The notes beneath the pieces were generated by a model that had not been told where the DNA came from, searched no databases, and saw only the letters and a program-made list of their open reading frames with translations. From Parachryseolinea silvisoli (GTDB taxonomy: Bacteria; Bacteroidota; Bacteroidia; Cytophagales; Cyclobacteriaceae), in NCBI RefSeq assembly GCF_021190955.1, contig NZ_JAIOAO010000001.1, positions 992,001 through 1,056,000 on the forward strand: 64,000 nt of DNA, written 5' to 3'. Shown here one piece after another: positions 17,731 to 27,030 of this stretch. The stretch's first letter is position 1; each line of letters starts with the position of its first letter. The position numbers were made by a program, and so were the translations under genes.

Positions 17731-18264
17731 TTATTTTTCCTGTACGTCTTTTAGGTTTTGTAAGGTTATCTCCAGGTCCTTGCCCAGAATTTTTTCAAAG
17801 TTTATGAACAACAGCATGATGTTCATGGGGTATTTCATACCACTCTGAAAGCCCCAGGTAACGTTTGTTTGATCTGGGGAAACGCTTTGGAACGTTATGA
17901 TCGAGTCGGCTCGTCCTTCGAATGGTTTGACGAAACGTACTTCAAGCTCTACACGTTCATCTGCAATCAGGTTCTTGATTTCCTGTTCGCCCTGCCCTAC
18001 TTGTTTCACGTCGCTGTCCCATGCATATACAAAGCCCACCGTGCCGTCGGTGCCGCGAAAAGTTTTACGGGAATGTGGGTCTGCCATCACCCATTTATTA
18101 TAAGCATCCTGGTTCCGGATCCGGCTTACGTAGTCGTATACCTCAGCACGCGGGCGGTTAATCGTAATGGACCGCTGTAGCGCGTATTTCTTCCGAACAA
18201 ATAAGGCAACGATAAGGGGAAGTGCGATAACGGCAAGAAGGATGCTAATAATAATGGCGGTCAT
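17731..18264 (-). CDS. Membrane-anchored SRPBCC / polyketide-cyclase-like protein
   Basis: The ATG at 18264 is preferred; it begins a membrane anchor (M-T-A-I-I-I-S-I-L-L-A-V-I-A-L-P) and yields 177 residues. The body is a START/SRPBCC fold: S-I-T-I-N-R-P-R-A-E-V-Y-D-Y-V at the start, a beta-grip middle with G-T-D-G-T-V-G-F-V-Y-A-W, and the C-terminal helix F-E-K-I-L-G-K-D-L-E-I-T-L-Q-N-L-K. These proteins bind hydrophobic ligands; no catalytic residue can be assigned here. It stands alone, preceded on the same strand by the arylamine N-acetyltransferase gene. Confidence 0.85.
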   Translation of the reverse strand: MTAIIISILLAVIALPLIVALFVRKKYALQRSITINRPRAEVYDYVSRIRNQDAYNKWVMADPHSRKTFRGTDGTVGFVYAWDSDVKQVGQGEQEIKNLIADERVELEVRFVKPFEGRADSIITFQSVSPDQTNVTWGFQSGMKYPMNIMLLFINFEKILGKDLEITLQNLKDVQEK

Positions 18265-18377
18265 AGGGGTTGATGTTTTATCCTGGATCAAAGATACTAT
18301 GCTCTCCGACCGTATCAGGAGGGGTGAATGTGACAATCGGCGGGGTGCGGCGAGACAATTGTTGTGTGCCTGTGTGG

Positions 18378-19127
18378 CTACAACGCCAGACCGAATTCGG
18401 TCCGTAGGACTTCCTTCCGGTGGTCTTCGTCGGTAATCTCGGAGATGATTCGCTGCTCATGGCGCCTCTCAATAAGCCGGTCGTTGAACAGCGTGATGCG
18501 GCCGGCATCGGTAGGACGGGTACAAACAATATTCTTGACAAAGTATGAGCCCGGGTTTATTTGTTTATCGTAACAGCTGGGCTCGAAGTCGCTGACGTCG
18601 TGGGCGTCAAGGGTAAAGATGTATTTGGGCTGAAAGATATTACCGTCGGGCGACATGGCTAAGACATAACCGTCGTTATGCGAGTCGATGCGGAAATAGT
18701 TTCGGCCGTCGTGCTGCACCCTGCCGGGTTCAATTTCTAATGGCGTGACGAAGAGGTCGCCAAAGCCGACATCGAGTAGATAGTCGCCGTCTGCCTCTAC
18801 CACAATGGCCATGTGATCAAACCGCGGACCGGGTGTGCCGGTGTCGTCGAAGATGCTGGCCGATACCACGCGTCCGCGAAAGCCGACATGTTGCAGCAAT
18901 TTGAGAAAGAGGCTGTTGAGCTCATAACAAAAGCCGCCACGGCGCTGAGAAACAATCTTGTTGTATACGGTTTCTGTATCGAGGCTAAACCTTTTTTTGT
19001 AGTGCACATCGAGGTTTTCAAAGGGCACCTGAAAAACGTGGTGACGGTGAAGTTGCGTCAGGGTGCCTGTGTCGACGGTGGGGGTATGCTCGAAAGCGAT
19101 TCGCTTCAGGTATCGTGTGACGTTCAT
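18378..19127 (-). CDS. Arylamine N-acetyltransferase
   Basis: A 249-residue enzyme that moves acetyl groups from acetyl-CoA to arylamines, hydrazines or similar acceptors. The catalytic triad is visible: Cys67 in R-R-G-G-F-C-Y-E, His105 in F-D-H-M-A-I and Asp119 in L-L-D-V-G-F-G-D. The early V-P-F-E-N-L-D sequence (34-40) is also a family hallmark. Length is slightly short of the usual 270-280 residues but the three-domain order is kept. The natural substrate is unknown. Confidence 0.94.
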   Translation of the reverse strand: MNVTRYLKRIAFEHTPTVDTGTLTQLHRHHVFQVPFENLDVHYKKRFSLDTETVYNKIVSQRRGGFCYELNSLFLKLLQHVGFRGRVVSASIFDDTGTPGPRFDHMAIVVEADGDYLLDVGFGDLFVTPLEIEPGRVQHDGRNYFRIDSHNDGYVLAMSPDGNIFQPKYIFTLDAHDVSDFEPSCYDKQINPGSYFVKNIVCTRPTDAGRITLFNDRLIERRHEQRIISEITDEDHRKEVLRTEFGLAL

Positions 19128-19191
19128 GGGAACAAGGTTTTCTGTGACTGTCTTCCGGCTAAAATTTCATTCCATGTTGTTACACCATCGG

Positions 19192-20403
19192 CTATGGATT
19201 ATCGCAGGGTATACCTGCAAAATAAAATGAGTCGATATAGGCGGGTACCGGTGGGACTGGCGGCGCCACGCCCTGAATGGCAAATAAACCCATATACCGG
19301 GGGTTGATGGTAAAGTCACCGTGCGTAGCTTCTTTAAATGCAAAGCTTTCCATGGATCCAATCGCAAATAGAAATCGGTAATGATTATCGTGTCGCTCGA
19401 TTTTCAGGGCGGTACGCGCCAGGTTGTGCTCAACGATCGCCTCTTTTCCAGGCTCCAGCGTAAAGAGCGTAACATGTGCTATTTCTTCCGGTTTGCTAAG
19501 CGCGCCACTGCCGGAAGAGCTCATGGCTTGCAGGATGATTTCGGCCGGTTTGTCATAGCCGCCGAAAAAATTATTGTAGCTAAGTGACAGGCGTAGCACT
19601 TTGCCGGTAAAGGTTTCGTCCTCCGCTAACAGGATCCCAACCTGTTGCCAATTGTGAGCAGGAAAAAATTCAGTCAGGTGGATCTCGGTTGTAAAGCAAC
19701 CGGTGGGGATGGGCCTATATAGCAAATTGGTGATGCCGGCGACACTATTACCTGTAGACCAATTATCGCCGGGAAGGGTATATAGTGCCAGGTGGCCGGA
19801 CCTGGTGGCTCGCTGTGACCACCACGTGGTGTCTTGTTTTGCCAGGACCCAGCCCCTGTCGTTGAGTGAGTCCATTTGAATAAACGTAAAATGATCTGTT
19901 ATTGCCCTTCCCGGTTCTGGTGTTAGCCAGGGTCGCAAGGCCCATATCGCGACAATCAATATTAGCAGCATGATGATGCCGGCAACCCAACGAATCTCCA
20001 GATGCCGGCGTTTCTGTGGTGTGGGACGTGGAAGTGCTGTCTCGGGGTCGGCGGCCGACCTACCCGTGAAGCGGCTTTTATAGCGGAACCAGTATGGGTG
20101 GTGGCTTTCATGGTTCTTGCGTTGCACCTCGTCGGTATAGGGTGCACCGAGCACATAGCGCGCCAGCGTGTCGAGTGTCGCTGCGGAGGGGTTCTCTTTT
20201 CTGCGTTCCTTACTTCCCAGGATATACAATGAGTAGTTCCGAATACTTTTCACGCCAATTGTGAGGCCCGTCTGTTCGTGGATGCTGGTAGACAACAGGC
20301 GGGCGTCGGTCTCGGTGAGTGGCGCATGCGGCGTCTGGCCCAGGCATTTGGCGCAGGCTTCCCGGAACAAGGTTTTGAATATGACTTCCTGTTGTTCTCT
20401 CAT
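19192..20403 (-). CDS. Membrane-spanning protein with N-terminal helical DNA-binding-like and C-terminal lectin-like domains
   Basis: A 403-residue protein of unusual design. Residues 1-100 are helical and charged (E-T-D-A-R-L-L-S-T-S-I-H-E-Q-T-G-L-T-I-G, then V-K-S-I-R-N-Y-S-L-Y-I-L-G), reminiscent of a DNA-binding or oligomerising domain; one transmembrane helix is at about 138-156; the outer part of about 240 residues is beta-rich with many aromatics and W-x-x-x-G-I-L-L-A-E-D, suggestive of a concanavalin-like (DUF1349-type) fold. This order suggests a one-component sensor spanning the inner membrane, but I cannot prove DNA binding. Five helically phased TTCC repeats lie just upstream of its start. 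Confidence 0.75.
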   Translation of the reverse strand: MREQQEVIFKTLFREACAKCLGQTPHAPLTETDARLLSTSIHEQTGLTIGVKSIRNYSLYILGSKERRKENPSAATLDTLARYVLGAPYTDEVQRKNHESHHPYWFRYKSRFTGRSAADPETALPRPTPQKRRHLEIRWVAGIIMLLILIVAIWALRPWLTPEPGRAITDHFTFIQMDSLNDRGWVLAKQDTTWWSQRATRSGHLALYTLPGDNWSTGNSVAGITNLLYRPIPTGCFTTEIHLTEFFPAHNWQQVGILLAEDETFTGKVLRLSLSYNNFFGGYDKPAEIILQAMSSSGSGALSKPEEIAHVTLFTLEPGKEAIVEHNLARTALKIERHDNHYRFLFAIGSMESFAFKEATHGDFTINPRYMGLFAIQGVAPPVPPVPAYIDSFYFAGIPCDNP

Positions 20404-20426
20404 ATGCCGTGTGACTTTCTTCAGAT

Positions 20427-20477
20427 TTCCAGCGCAATTCCAGAGGTTTCCTGCGGAATTCCAGGGGTCGGAATTCC
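20427..20477. repeat. Five TTCC repeats phased about one helical turn apart
   Basis: TTCC begins at 20427, 20438, 20448, 20459 and 20474, i.e. spacings of 11, 10, 11 and 15 bases; three copies extend to AATTCC and two to GGAATTCC. The set lies 24 bases upstream of the leftward start at 20403 and 44 upstream of the rightward start at 20521. Helical phasing is typical of arrays bound by one protein on one DNA face. Confidence 0.5.
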
Positions 20478-20520
20478 CGCACCGGACCTTTGCCTGACAT
20501 AATCACCAACTGTCAATTTT

Positions 20521-21243
20521 ATGAAATTCCTGCTTTTTTCCATGCTCGTGGCGATATGTCTGCCAACGCTTTCACAAAACTTGCAGCTGCACTACGATTT
20601 CCGTCATTCGCTGGATCCGGACCTGCATCGGCGAAATTTTCCCACGTTCAGCTTTGAATACTTTAAACAGCTTGACACAGTAGGCACGGGCTCCTTCCTG
20701 CTGAAGATACAGGCCGACCTAAACGGTCGAAACCACAACGTAGGCCAGGTTTTTACCCAACTGTCGCAGTCATTGCGTTTCTGGAAACCGAAGGTTTATC
20801 TCGCGCTGCATTACAGTGGCGGACTGGGTACTACTGATGATGGTCACGGCTTCTACCTGCCCAGTTCTTATGGGGCCGGAATCTCCTATCCTTTCCAGTG
20901 GAAGGGCGCATGGTTAGTCATCAACGCCCTTGTGCGCCACAACGCATTTGTCCAGCCCAGCTACGACCCTCAAGTGACGTTTTATTTCGGCCGTGGCTTC
21001 TTTCATTATAAGGTGTTTGTCGCGGGTAGCTTTGTCTGTTGGACGGAGAACCGCGACCGAGGCGAGGTCTATACAGCACTACTGCGGGGTAAGAAGCTGG
21101 CGCTGTTCGGTGACCCGCAAATCTGGATCAAGGTCTGGAGGAGCTTTTCCGTCGGCACCCGGCTCAACATCTTTTACCATGTGCTGCGCGACGACAATAG
21201 CATACAAATATACCCTACGTTAGGGACGAAGGTGCAGTTTTAA
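20521..21243 (+). CDS. DUF5020-family outer-membrane protein
   Basis: A 240-residue exported protein with a signal peptide (M-K-F-L-L-F-S-M-L-V-A-I-C) and alternating beta strands throughout, ending T-K-V-Q-F as in outer-membrane barrels. The opening L-Q-L-H-Y-D-F-R-H-S-L-D and the middle R-N-F-P-T-F-S-F-E-Y-F-K fit DUF5020, a Tsx-like small barrel found in Bacteroidota. Members are inferred to be narrow channels, possibly for nucleosides or other small solutes, but this is not shown. It is divergent from the membrane-spanning putative regulator. Confidence 0.85.
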   Translation: MKFLLFSMLVAICLPTLSQNLQLHYDFRHSLDPDLHRRNFPTFSFEYFKQLDTVGTGSFLLKIQADLNGRNHNVGQVFTQLSQSLRFWKPKVYLALHYSGGLGTTDDGHGFYLPSSYGAGISYPFQWKGAWLVINALVRHNAFVQPSYDPQVTFYFGRGFFHYKVFVAGSFVCWTENRDRGEVYTALLRGKKLALFGDPQIWIKVWRSFSVGTRLNIFYHVLRDDNSIQIYPTLGTKVQF

Positions 21244-21439
21244 TCTATGCGCACGGAGTTGGGTTTATAGCCGGACAAGTTGAGTAAATATCTACGCAAC
21301 TGCGGCCGATGACTGAGCTGATGCTTGTCTGTTGGGAAGCATCGCCGTTGCTGGCAGATGTTTCTTTACCCAGGGATGGAATTTTCGACGTGGGATATGG
21401 CCGGATTTTGTACCTTCGGTCTATAAAACCCAACTCTCT

Positions 21440-23572
21440 ATGCGGTGGCTCCTCTGCTTTCCGGTGTTTTTTATTGTATTTATTGTGCAGGGGCAAGACA
21501 CCGCGCCTGCACGCGCCCGTCGTCTTGAGCATCTCATAGCCGAGCAACGCCGCTCGCCACGGACCGGTGACGATCTGCATACCCTGGCCGGCGAGCTTCG
21601 CCAGCTGACGCTGACCAGCGCCGACAGTGGGCGTTATTACCTTGGGCTTCTTGGAAATCTGTACGACGTCCACCGTCGTGACAATGTCGTGGCGGCGCAT
21701 TATTTCATCACCGCCGGGCTATACTTCCGCCATCAGGGTCAACCCAAGGCGGCGCTTCCGTTCATGACCTCCGCTTTGGACTACCTAGAATCCGGCACAC
21801 CTGATTCTACTTATGCCACACAATTACTCGTCCTGGGCGACACCTACCAGGCCCTCGGCGACCCCAGCAGTGCAGAAGACTATCATCGCCGCGCCCTGCG
21901 ACTATTCGAAGCACTCGATAACATGCGAGGGCTTGCGCAAGCGCAGCATGGTCTTGGCAGTGATCTGCTGGCGCAGGAGCAATATCGCCAGGCTGAAAAG
22001 CACTTTCGTTCTGCCCTTAAGCTGCAAGGTTCCAAACAAGACGCTCTGGCGCTAATGGCTACACACACCGGGCTTGCCCGCGCGTACGCCGGCATGAACC
22101 GTTCGAGCAAAGCCATCACGCATTACACACAGGCCCTGGCACTGGCGCAGACACACCGACGTTCTGCCGAGACGTTGGAGCTGATGACGGAATTGGGCAC
22201 TTACTACGCCGAACACCACAATGCCGAGAATGCCAAGAATTATTTATTACAGGCATTACCCTTAGCCTATACGGCCGGCGACACTACTACCACGGCGCAC
22301 ATTCGCGCGGCGATCGCTACCCTGAATTCCCGGCGCCGTGGCAGCGCAGACGAACGTTTCCTTCTGAACGATCTGCTGGCGACCACACAAACCGCAGATA
22401 CGCATGCCTTTCCGGAAGCCTATTACCGCCTGGCGCAGTGGTATGCGCAGCGGCGTCAATTTGACAAAGCCTATACGCAACTGCGCGCCTATCTGCAACT
22501 AAACGATACTGTGCACGGTCAGGAAGCACGGCAGGTTCTGCAACGTCTGGAAGCGCACTATGCCGGGGCGCAGCAGGCGTTCGAGCGCCGCCAGCTGACG
22601 GCTGAAAATTATGCGCAAGCCCTGCAACTGCAACTGGATGAACTCTCCAATCAACGCAATTTATTTATCGGCCTAAGCAGTTTGTTCTTCGTGCTGTTGG
22701 TCGCCGGTGCTGTTTACCATACCCGTGTGCGGAAGCGTTACGCTGAGGATGCATTACACGTGGTCGATATACCCAAGCCGCCGTCATTCCCTGCAAACCT
22801 GCCTCATACCGCCTCCCCCAGCCTGCGGCCGCTGCTGGCAGAAGCCGATACTGAAGCACCTTCGGTGGCTACCCTTGAAGCCATGTTGGCCGTTCAAGAT
22901 GACGAAGCCAGCCGTCAGGCATCGGTGTTGGTTGTTACGGATGATGCCGATACTCGTGCAAGGATTACCAACACGCTGCAAGATCACTTCCGTGTCCTTA
23001 CCGCTACGGATGGACTGGCGGGTTTGGAAAAGGCTTATACCCAGGTGCCCGATCTTGTGCTCTGTGAAACGGTTATGCCCCAATTGAGCGGTAATGCGCT
23101 CTGCGAGCGTCTGCGCGATGCCACGGCGACGAGCCATATACCCGTTATTATGCTGACGCCTCATGCGGACGAAGAGATACGGGTACAGGGTCTGCAGGCG
23201 GGCGCTGATGCTTATATACTCAAGTCCTTTGAGCCAAAGGAGCTACATACGCGCGTACAGCAGATCCTCGAGCAACGCGAGGAACTGCGTCAATTACTAC
23301 GCGAGCAGGTTACGTTGCAAACGCACGATATCTTTCTATCAGATCCGGAGTCAGACTTTATCGACCATGTAACCCAGCTGCTCGACGCACACGCTACGGA
23401 TGCAGCTTTTGGTGAAGAGGAGTTTATTACCGCCGTGGGACTGAGCCGGATGCAGCTGCACCGGAAGTTAAAGGCGTTGACGGGCAAGTCGACTGCTACA
23501 TTTCTGCACGACTTCCGATTGACGCGGGCTAAGCAATTTTTGGCGGAAGACAAAGGTATTCAGATCACCTAA
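21440..23572 (+). CDS. Degenerate TPR-membrane-receiver-AraC protein with truncated HTH
   Basis: The ATG at 21440 begins the signal peptide (MRWLLCFPVFFIVF...); 710 residues follow. Order: periplasmic TPR array (about 80-390), one membrane helix (about 410-430), linker, receiver domain (about 495-620), and the start of an AraC HTH (about 660-710). In hybrid two-component proteins of this class a histidine-kinase core normally precedes the receiver; none is present. In the receiver the acidic pair D501-D502 and K595 are kept, but the phospho-acceptor Asp is replaced by Glu543. The HTH stops after the first helix-turn-helix (G-I-Q-I-T-stop), losing about 45 residues. Seven bases later the convergent GNAT gene ends. 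Likely decayed or phosphorylation-independent. Confidence 0.85.
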   Translation: MRWLLCFPVFFIVFIVQGQDTAPARARRLEHLIAEQRRSPRTGDDLHTLAGELRQLTLTSADSGRYYLGLLGNLYDVHRRDNVVAAHYFITAGLYFRHQGQPKAALPFMTSALDYLESGTPDSTYATQLLVLGDTYQALGDPSSAEDYHRRALRLFEALDNMRGLAQAQHGLGSDLLAQEQYRQAEKHFRSALKLQGSKQDALALMATHTGLARAYAGMNRSSKAITHYTQALALAQTHRRSAETLELMTELGTYYAEHHNAENAKNYLLQALPLAYTAGDTTTTAHIRAAIATLNSRRRGSADERFLLNDLLATTQTADTHAFPEAYYRLAQWYAQRRQFDKAYTQLRAYLQLNDTVHGQEARQVLQRLEAHYAGAQQAFERRQLTAENYAQALQLQLDELSNQRNLFIGLSSLFFVLLVAGAVYHTRVRKRYAEDALHVVDIPKPPSFPANLPHTASPSLRPLLAEADTEAPSVATLEAMLAVQDDEASRQASVLVVTDDADTRARITNTLQDHFRVLTATDGLAGLEKAYTQVPDLVLCETVMPQLSGNALCERLRDATATSHIPVIMLTPHADEEIRVQGLQAGADAYILKSFEPKELHTRVQQILEQREELRQLLREQVTLQTHDIFLSDPESDFIDHVTQLLDAHATDAAFGEEEFITAVGLSRMQLHRKLKALTGKSTATFLHDFRLTRAKQFLAEDKGIQIT

Positions 23573-23579
23573 GATTGGA

Positions 23580-24128
23580 TCATGCCACGAAGTATGCGAC
23601 GTTGTGCTCATTCAACGCGCGTAGCCGTGTTGCATTTTCTGGCGCCAGGTTGAGATCCAGAATATCATCGTCTTCAGATGGTATCCACCTAGCATCCGCC
23701 TGCTCGTAGATATAGTGGGCGCGATCGCGTAGAATCGTTACTCCACATTCTTCGTAGAACGGGCGAAGTGCGTTGCTGCAAAAGCCGATCGCTTCGATGT
23801 CGCGTTCCCGCAGGTTATGACAAATCTGCCGCATCAACGTCTTTCCGTGCCCCTTCCCGCGTTCAGCCGCTACCAACCCCACCAATTCAGCAAAGGTGTA
23901 CCGCTCCTCTTCAATCTTTAGGGTAAACGCCCGGTTAATTCGTGCTATACATTGAAGGTTATCCTCACCAGCATCCATGAGCAAGTGAAACTCCGACATA
24001 GAAAAAAATTTCCGGAATGTTTCTGTGTCCATGCCCTTCCATTCGGCAACTTGCCAGAGGCGCAATATTGTTTGAATAGTAGAATCTGACAATTCCGTCG
24101 GTGGTAAAATCTGATAGCTATAGGTCAT
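23580..24128 (-). CDS. GNAT-family N-acetyltransferase
   Basis: A 182-residue protein with the GNAT fold: F-A-E-L-V-G-L-V strand followed by the acetyl-CoA-binding loop R-G-K-G-H-G-K-T-L, and a later strand and helix (E-A-I-G-F-C-S-N-A-L-R-P-F-Y-E-E-C-G) typical of motif B. The acceptor substrate is unknown. Its C-terminus (N-V-A-Y-F-V-A) abuts the truncated AraC-type protein within 7 bases, convergent. Confidence 0.88.
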   Translation of the reverse strand: MTYSYQILPPTELSDSTIQTILRLWQVAEWKGMDTETFRKFFSMSEFHLLMDAGEDNLQCIARINRAFTLKIEEERYTFAELVGLVAAERGKGHGKTLMRQICHNLRERDIEAIGFCSNALRPFYEECGVTILRDRAHYIYEQADARWIPSEDDDILDLNLAPENATRLRALNEHNVAYFVA

Positions 24129-24334
24129 TCGTGCAGGTGAATATACGGATTGAGAGCATACGCAAAATGCTCCTGCCGGGTTGTTTTGGGCTGCTCATTT
24201 CCGCCCAGATATTGTTCAGATCTGAACAATATCGTTCCTGCATAATTGCTTACCTGTTCAATTTCGTCGATTCCGGTTCTGGCACAGTTATCGTTATTCC
24301 TACATTTAGGAAATAATCTTATCGCAGAACGACT

Positions 24335-26932
24335 ATGCATGGTCCTCCCGGTTTATTTATGCGCTTCTTCCGTTGGTTTTGCCAGCCGAAGTTGCTGTCT
24401 CACATCGAGGGCGACTTGCTGGAGCTATATCATGAACGGTTGCGGACGCGGGGAAAGCGCCAGGCCGATCTTCGTTTTATCGGTGATGTTATTCTCCTAT
24501 TCCGGCCGGGCATTATCCGGCCTGCCTTTGAACGTACAACACAAACCCCCTATGGTATGTATACTAGCTATTTTAAAATTGGCTGGCGAAACTTGCTTCG
24601 CCACAAAGGGTATTCTCTCATTAATATCGGCGGCCTGGGGGCCGGTATGGCTACGGCGCTATTGATTACCCTGTGGATCTATGACGAGCTTTCGTTTAAC
24701 AACTATCATGACCACTATGAGACCATTGTACAGGTAGAACGCTCGGAGACATGGGATGGCGCCGTTGAAGTGAATGCGATCCACACCACGGGATTAGGTT
24801 CTTTATTACGTAGCGATGCGTACGACGCGTTGTTTGAACGCGTCGCGATGGTGCGGGCCAATTTAGAAGAGCGTGTTGTCGCTGTGGGCGAGCGGAAGTT
24901 TACCCAACAAGGATATTTTATGCAGCCCGAGGGCGGTGAGCTCTTCAGCCTGCGTATGAAATATGGATCGCGTGACGGGCTAAAGGATATGAAGTCGATT
25001 TTACTATCGGCGTCTTTAGCGCAAAAGCTCTTTGGCGATATCGATCCCGTGAACCAGATAGTGACAATGGATGCGCAGACCGAGCTAAAGGTGACGGGTG
25101 TGTATGAAGACCTCCCGCGCAATACCACGTTGCATGAAGCGAGCTATTTTGCTCCACTCGATCAATATCTGGGAGGCCAGGGACTTGACACCTGGGACAA
25201 TTACCACATGTATATCTATGCCCAGTTGCGCCCGGGTACCGATGTAGCGCAGGCATCGGCAGTGATTCGCGACATCATGTTGCCACACCTCGATGCCGAA
25301 CACCTGCAGCACAAGCCGGCCGTGTTTCTGCATCCAATGCAGCGATGGCACTTATATTCACAATTTGAGAATGGCATGAACGTGACGAGCGAGCGGTTGC
25401 GTACGGTTTGGTATTACGGCATTATCGGCGGCTTTATCTTGTTGCTGGCGTGTATCAATTTTATGAATCTGAGCACAGCACGTTCGGAAAAGCGGGCAAA
25501 AGAGGTGGGCATCCGAAAGTCGATTGGTTCGTACCGACTGCAGCTTATTCAACAGTTCTACGGCGAGTCATTTTTGATGGCGGGATTGAGCTTTATTTTG
25601 TCACTGGCATTGGTGGGACTGACGTTGCCGTGGTTTAATGCCATTTCCGATAAGGCTCTTACACTGCCCTGGGGCAGCAGTATCTTTTGGCTTGCCTGTG
25701 TAGGCTTTACAATCTTTACTGCGTTTCTCGCCGGCAGCTATCCTGCCCTATACCTCTCTTCCTTCAATCCTGTAAAAGTACTAAAGGGTACTTTTAAGGC
25801 GGGACGGGCAGCTTCCGTACCACGGAAGGTATTGGTTGTGGTTCAATTTAGTATTTCGTTGATGCTAATCATCGCCACGATGGTGGTACACCAGCAAATT
25901 CAGTTTGGTAAGAACCGGGCCTCGGGATATACCCGCGAAGGGCTGCTTTCGCTGCGGGCTGCGACTCCTGAATATGCAGGGCGTTACCAGGTGCTGCGCC
26001 AGGAGTTGAAGAATACCGGTATGGTGGAAGAGATGGCAGAGGCTAACTACCCAGTGAACAGCACGAAAGGCTGGAACGGTGGCTTTTCGTGGAAGGGGCA
26101 GGCCATCGAGCCCAGCTTTAACACGATCTTTGTCACGCACGAGTATGGCAAAACTGTAGGCTGGGAGTTTACAGAGGGACGCGATTTCTCGCGTGACTAC
26201 GTCAGTGATTTACAAGGTATTGTTATAAACGAGTCTGCGTTGCGTTTGCTGGGCATGGAGCACCCTGTGGGAGAAAACCTGGTATGGGGTGAACGGGGCA
26301 CGTACAAAATTTTGGGCGTGGTGAAGGATATGATTAAAGGATCACCGTTCGAGAAGACTGACCCTTCGATCATCTTCCTGTCTGAGAATGATTTGAAGTG
26401 GCTTTATATGCGGTTGAAGCCAACGGTCAGCCCACACGAAGCCATACCTGCCATACAACATGTCTTTGCTACGTTGATTCCGTCGGCTCCCTTCGATTAT
26501 ACATTTGTGGACGACATCTATGCCGCTAAGTTCGCTGCCGAGGAGCGCATCGGCCAACTGGCTACCCTCTTTAGCATCCTGACGATTGTAATCAGCTGCC
26601 TGGGGCTTTTCGGGCTGGCGTCGTATGTTGCCGAGCAACGCACGAAGGAGATTGGTATTCGCAAAGTGCTGGGCGCGTCTGTGACTTCCTTGTGGCAGAT
26701 GCAGTCGCGTGACTTTGTGCGGCTGGTAGTGGTTGCCTGTTGTGTGGCTTTGCCGTTGTCATTCCTGGTGATGCAGCGTTGGTTAGAGCATTATGAATAT
26801 CACACCACGCTGGCATGGCCTGTGTTTGTCTTTGTGGGCGGTGGGGCGTTGGTATTGTCGCTGCTGGTTGTAAGCTATCAGGCTTTGCGGGCGGCGGTGA
26901 CCAGCCCGGTGAAGAGCTTGCGGTCGGAATAA
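24335..26932 (+). CDS. MacB/FtsX-type ABC transporter permease with prefix domain
   Basis: An 865-residue protein. The first 85 residues match the permease prefix domain 2 type (S-H-I-E-G-D-L-L-E-L-Y-H-E-R), which in Bacteroidota is usually encoded beside a PadR repressor. Then follows the standard FtsX/MacB layout: first membrane helix and large periplasmic domain, three-helix FtsX block near 360-450 with R-A-K-E-V-G-I-R-K-S-I-G, a second helix and periplasmic domain, and a final FtsX block near 740-860 with R-T-K-E-I-G-I-R-K-V-L-G-A-S. No PadR gene and no ATPase gene is near. Probably a mechanotransmission-type permease with an ATPase elsewhere, possibly for drug or lipoprotein handling. 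Confidence 0.93.
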   Translation: MHGPPGLFMRFFRWFCQPKLLSHIEGDLLELYHERLRTRGKRQADLRFIGDVILLFRPGIIRPAFERTTQTPYGMYTSYFKIGWRNLLRHKGYSLINIGGLGAGMATALLITLWIYDELSFNNYHDHYETIVQVERSETWDGAVEVNAIHTTGLGSLLRSDAYDALFERVAMVRANLEERVVAVGERKFTQQGYFMQPEGGELFSLRMKYGSRDGLKDMKSILLSASLAQKLFGDIDPVNQIVTMDAQTELKVTGVYEDLPRNTTLHEASYFAPLDQYLGGQGLDTWDNYHMYIYAQLRPGTDVAQASAVIRDIMLPHLDAEHLQHKPAVFLHPMQRWHLYSQFENGMNVTSERLRTVWYYGIIGGFILLLACINFMNLSTARSEKRAKEVGIRKSIGSYRLQLIQQFYGESFLMAGLSFILSLALVGLTLPWFNAISDKALTLPWGSSIFWLACVGFTIFTAFLAGSYPALYLSSFNPVKVLKGTFKAGRAASVPRKVLVVVQFSISLMLIIATMVVHQQIQFGKNRASGYTREGLLSLRAATPEYAGRYQVLRQELKNTGMVEEMAEANYPVNSTKGWNGGFSWKGQAIEPSFNTIFVTHEYGKTVGWEFTEGRDFSRDYVSDLQGIVINESALRLLGMEHPVGENLVWGERGTYKILGVVKDMIKGSPFEKTDPSIIFLSENDLKWLYMRLKPTVSPHEAIPAIQHVFATLIPSAPFDYTFVDDIYAAKFAAEERIGQLATLFSILTIVISCLGLFGLASYVAEQRTKEIGIRKVLGASVTSLWQMQSRDFVRLVVVACCVALPLSFLVMQRWLEHYEYHTTLAWPVFVFVGGGALVLSLLVVSYQALRAAVTSPVKSLRSE

Positions 26933-27030
26933 CATTTTCTTATTTTACGCCGCCAACGGTGTCCTATTGGTGGAGGGCCGTTTGTTATGGATGTGTTTAA
27001 CGCATTTCATAACATTAAAGCTTACACACA

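Noticed and set aside
20210-20509. Leftward frame through the TTCC array giving a repeated R-E-F-R-P-L-E-F-R pattern
   Set aside because: The apparent protein repeat only reflects the DNA repeats upstream of the real start at 20403.
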